Shown piece by piece: positions 61,610 to 64,000 of a stretch of 64,000 nt of DNA. Position 1 is the first letter of the stretch; each line of letters opens with the position of its first letter. The stretch covers positions 434,001 to 498,000 of the forward strand of contig NZ_JBFATZ010000006.1 in NCBI RefSeq assembly GCF_040678635.1, given 5' to 3'. The position numbers and the translations under genes are program-made. The DNA comes from Thermopolyspora sp040678635 (lineage in GTDB: Bacteria > Actinomycetota > Actinomycetes > Streptosporangiales > Streptosporangiaceae). The notes under the pieces are model-generated. The model did not search any database. It was given only the letters and a program-made list of their open reading frames with translations, and was not told where the DNA came from.

Positions 61610-61800
61610 AAGGCGGGCGTCCCGCCGCCTCTTCCCGGCCGTTGTCGGGCCACGTCCGCGGTGCGGCGGCGTGGCCTGGGGTAACGGCGTTTCGTGCTGC
61701 CCTCGTACCAGGGACGGCCGGTTTCGGGCGGATCATATTTCACCCTTGACACCGCACGAATCCGGCCCAAGACTTCACATCACCGTCAGACGAACATCGT

Positions 61801-61815
61801 ATCCGCTAGGCGAAC
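61801..61815. promoter_or_regulatory. IclR-type operator 3, upstream of ABC transporter
   Basis: ATCCGC-TAG-GCGAAC keeps the left arm of the palindromes at 56533 and 56630 with a diverged right arm, 13 bases before the ATPase start. A TTGACA lies at 61746-61751. Confidence 0.5.
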
Positions 61816-61827
61816 ATTGAGGATGTC

Positions 61828-63309
61828 ATGACCGCCACGCTGGAACTGCGCAACGTCGAGAAGTCCTACACCAGTGTGCGCGCCCTCAAGAACGTGTCAC
61901 TCGCCGCCCATCCCGGCCGCGTGCACGCGTTGCTGGGCGAGAACGGGGCCGGCAAGTCGACGCTCATCAAGATCGCCTCCGGAGCGGTGCGGCCCGACGC
62001 CGGGACCGTCCTGCTGGACGGCGTCCCGATGCAGCTCACCCCCCGCAGCGCCAAGGCGGCGGGCATCCGCGTACTCCACCAGGAACGCCAGATCGCGCTC
62101 ACCCGCACCGTCGCCGACAACGTGCTGCTCGACGGCCCCACACCGGGGCGGTTCGGCCTCGTCACCGCCCGCGCGACGGCCCGGGAGGCCGCGGAACGGC
62201 TCGCCCGGGTCGGCGCCGACCTCGACCCCCACGCCCCCGCGTGGACGCTGACGGTCGCCCAGATGCAGGTGCTGGAGCTCGCCCGCGCGGTCTGCGCCGA
62301 GGCCAAGTGCGTGATCATGGACGAGCCGACCGCGAGCCTGCACCGCGCCGAGATCGAGCAGCTGTTCCGCGTGGTACGGCAGATCCGCGACAGCGGCATC
62401 GCCGTCATCTACATCAGCCACCACCTCGACGAGGTGATGGAGCTCGCCGACGACTACACCGTGCTGCGCGACGGCGCCAAGGTCGCCGAAGGGCTCGTCG
62501 CCGACGTCACCCCGGCCGCCCTCGTCGGCCACATGTTCGGCGACGAGGTCTCGCTGCGCCGCGAGGACGTGCACGAGGGCGACACCTCCCCGGGCGACGT
62601 CGCCGTCGAGTTCGACCGGGTGGGCTTCGGCGGCGCGGTGCGCTCGGTGAGTTTCACCGCGCGGCGCGGCGAGGTGCTCGCCGTCACCGGCGCGGTCGGC
62701 TGCGGCAGCCGCGAGGTGGCCCTGCTCGCCGCCGGGGCGCTCACCCCGACCTCGGGGACCGTGCGCGTGCACGGCGGGCCGCGCCGCGGGCGCCGCGCCG
62801 CCACCGCGGCCGGCGTCGCCTTCCTGCCCGCCGACCGGAAGCGGGAGGGGCTGATGCTCGACCGTTCCATCGTCGAGAACGCCCTGCTCGCGGAGAACGG
62901 CCTCACCCGTGCCCCGTTCTACCACCCGGGGCACGCCGTCAAGCGGGCCGAGAGCGCCTGCCGCAGGCTCGCGGTGAAGATGGCCGACGTCCGCGGCCCG
63001 GTCGGGGCGCTCAGCGGCGGAAATCAGCAGAAAGTCGTCCTCGCCCGGTGGTTCGAGGTGGACAGCGACGTGCTCATCCTCGACGAGCCGACCGCCGGAG
63101 TGGACATCCCATCGAAATTCGAAATCTACCGGCTACTTCGACGGTGCGCGGCCGAGGGCCGGGCGGTGGTGCTGTTCTCGACCGAGTATCAGGAGATCCG
63201 CTGTGTCGCCGACCGCGTCCTGGTGATGCGCGACGGCCGGATCGTCGGAGAGATCGACGGCGAGCACGCCACCGAGCACCGGATCTTCGAGCTGGAGCTG
63301 GGGGCCTGA
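61828..63309 (+). CDS. RbsA-type sugar ABC transporter ATPase (tandem cassettes)
   Basis: A 493-residue ATPase with two fused nucleotide-binding domains, typical of ribose/xylose/AI-2-type importers. Cassette 1: GENGAGKSTLIK near 36, a Q-loop HQERQIALTR, Walker B CVIMDEPTASL. Cassette 2 (from about 260): degenerate Walker A GAVGCGSREVALL, then LSGGNQQKVVLARW and LILDEPTAGVDIPSK. GAGG precedes ATG 61828. The RbsC-type permease follows one base after its stop. With hyuAB and an IclR regulator the likely cargo is the hydantoinase pathway substrate rather than ribose. Confidence 0.93.
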   Translation: MTATLELRNVEKSYTSVRALKNVSLAAHPGRVHALLGENGAGKSTLIKIASGAVRPDAGTVLLDGVPMQLTPRSAKAAGIRVLHQERQIALTRTVADNVLLDGPTPGRFGLVTARATAREAAERLARVGADLDPHAPAWTLTVAQMQVLELARAVCAEAKCVIMDEPTASLHRAEIEQLFRVVRQIRDSGIAVIYISHHLDEVMELADDYTVLRDGAKVAEGLVADVTPAALVGHMFGDEVSLRREDVHEGDTSPGDVAVEFDRVGFGGAVRSVSFTARRGEVLAVTGAVGCGSREVALLAAGALTPTSGTVRVHGGPRRGRRAATAAGVAFLPADRKREGLMLDRSIVENALLAENGLTRAPFYHPGHAVKRAESACRRLAVKMADVRGPVGALSGGNQQKVVLARWFEVDSDVLILDEPTAGVDIPSKFEIYRLLRRCAAEGRAVVLFSTEYQEIRCVADRVLVMRDGRIVGEIDGEHATEHRIFELELGA

Positions 63310-63310
63310 C

Positions 63311-64000
63311 ATGGACACCACATCGACCACGACCCGCCGCGCGGGGACCGCCTCGGCGCGCCGGGTCGTCACCCCCGCCGTACGGGAGCACCTGTATGTC
63401 TACGTGCCGCTGATCGCCATCCTGGTCGGCCTGTGCGCCATCGCCGCGGCGAACAACGACGCCTTCCTGTCCACGGGGAACATCGAGCGCATGCTCGTGG
63501 CGAGCGCGGTGCTCGGCATCCTCGCCGTCGGGCAGACGTTCCTGCTCGTGGGCGGCCAACTCGACCTGTCGGTCGGCAGTCTCGTCTCGGTCGGGAGCGT
63601 GATCACCGCCAAGCTCGTGCTGGGGAACGTTCCATCGGCGCTCGTCCTGATCATCCCCATCGTGGTCGGGGCGGTCGTCGGCGTGATCTGGGGGCTGCTC
63701 GTCTCCCTGCTCAACGTGCCCCCGTTCATCCTCACCCTGGGCGGGCTCGCCGTCTTCTCGTCGATCGCCCTCACGCTGGCCGACAGCACCCCGATCTCGG
63801 TGCCGGACGGGCTCGACTGGATGCAGGGCGACGTGCTTCCCGGGCTGCGCGGGCCGGTGCTCATCTGGCTGCTCTGCCTCGTCGCGGGCGGCGTGCTGCT
63901 GCACTTCACCCGCTTCGGGCGCAACGTGTTCGCCCTCGGCGCCAACGAGGAGGCCGCCTTCCTGTCCGGCGTCGCCACCACCCGCACCAAGATTGTGATC
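63311..64000 (+). CDS. RbsC-type ABC permease, cut by window end
   Basis: The reading frame runs open from ATG 63311 to the end of the window (230 residues, no stop). It is a multi-span permease of the RbsC/BPD_transp_2 family: spans near 36-52, 70-90 and 110-150, and conserved LLVGGQLDLSVGSLVSVG near 81 and RFGRNVFALGANEEAAFLSGV near 196. The start follows the ATPase stop by one base. The solute-binding protein is expected beyond the window. Confidence 0.92.
   Translation, partial: MDTTSTTTRRAGTASARRVVTPAVREHLYVYVPLIAILVGLCAIAAANNDAFLSTGNIERMLVASAVLGILAVGQTFLLVGGQLDLSVGSLVSVGSVITAKLVLGNVPSALVLIIPIVVGAVVGVIWGLLVSLLNVPPFILTLGGLAVFSSIALTLADSTPISVPDGLDWMQGDVLPGLRGPVLIWLLCLVAGGVLLHFTRFGRNVFALGANEEAAFLSGVATTRTKIVI

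Overview
The window is very GC-rich actinobacterial chromosome with strong third-position GC bias, many GTG/TTG starts, ATGA/GTGA overlaps inside operons and GGAGG-type ribosome sites. The gene content (maltose operon with a MalR-type regulator, Entner-Doudoroff operon under a ROK regulator, Streptomyces-like S4 protein, large secreted glycosidases) fits a mycelial actinomycete. My best guess is the Streptosporangiaceae (Nonomuraea/Streptosporangium/Microbispora type), but this is inference from gene style and not a marker-based assignment.

Layout. 0.2-5 kb: secreted GH92 mannosidase, then a small SPW membrane protein co-transcribed with a TetR regulator behind two inverted repeats. 4.7-6.2 kb: a ribosomal protein S4 gene and a DUF2470 (HugZ-like) gene diverging from a strong DtxR/IdeR-type iron box. 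6.4-11.6 kb: ROK regulator opposite edd-glk-eda, the complete 6-phosphogluconate-to-KDPG branch, each gene overlapping the next; glk has a 13-unit PATG repeat tail. 11.8-14.5 kb: SDR oxidoreductase, PfkB sugar kinase and an NrtR-type Nudix regulator.

14.6-18.0 kb holds a three-gene operon that I consider the best candidate for an undescribed system. A membrane protein carries at its C-terminus, and the next gene (a PNP-family nucleosidase) carries at its N-terminus, a matching ~25-residue motif centred on QSAVGP. This is the layout of amyloid-like signalling pairs between a sensor and a cell-killing effector. A third protein has a membrane anchor and a degenerate phospholipase-D-like domain.

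18-34 kb: carbohydrate use. malE-malF-malG-aglA-malR form one minus-strand operon, an MsiK-like ATPase lies divergently, followed by an ACT-domain protein, a secreted beta-helix protein and a 1955-residue amylase-pullulanase. A shared half-site upstream of malE and of the amylase-pullulanase suggests common MalR control. 34-40 kb: an AbiEii-like nucleotidyltransferase pair, then a nonulosonic (sialic-like) acid cluster with a NeuA-HAD-NeuB fusion, a GT2 and a polysialyltransferase-like protein. 40-42 kb: two-component system.

42.2-50.9 kb: a tightly overlapping operon of a DUF4407 membrane protein, a dynamin-like GTPase (SrfC-like), an Hsp70/actin-fold ATPase (SrfB-like), two unknown proteins and a multi-span membrane protein; a HEAT/propeller protein converges on it. 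53.4-55.6 kb: four tandem Y-RNA-like genes, three carrying circularly permuted tRNA-like modules, lie just upstream of a Ro60 (TROVE) orthologue; as folded by hand they define a Ro ribonucleoprotein locus. 55.7-64 kb: CoxG-like protein diverging from hyuA-hyuB, an IclR regulator and an RbsA/RbsC-type ABC transporter (permease cut by the window end), with IclR-type operators at the promoters.
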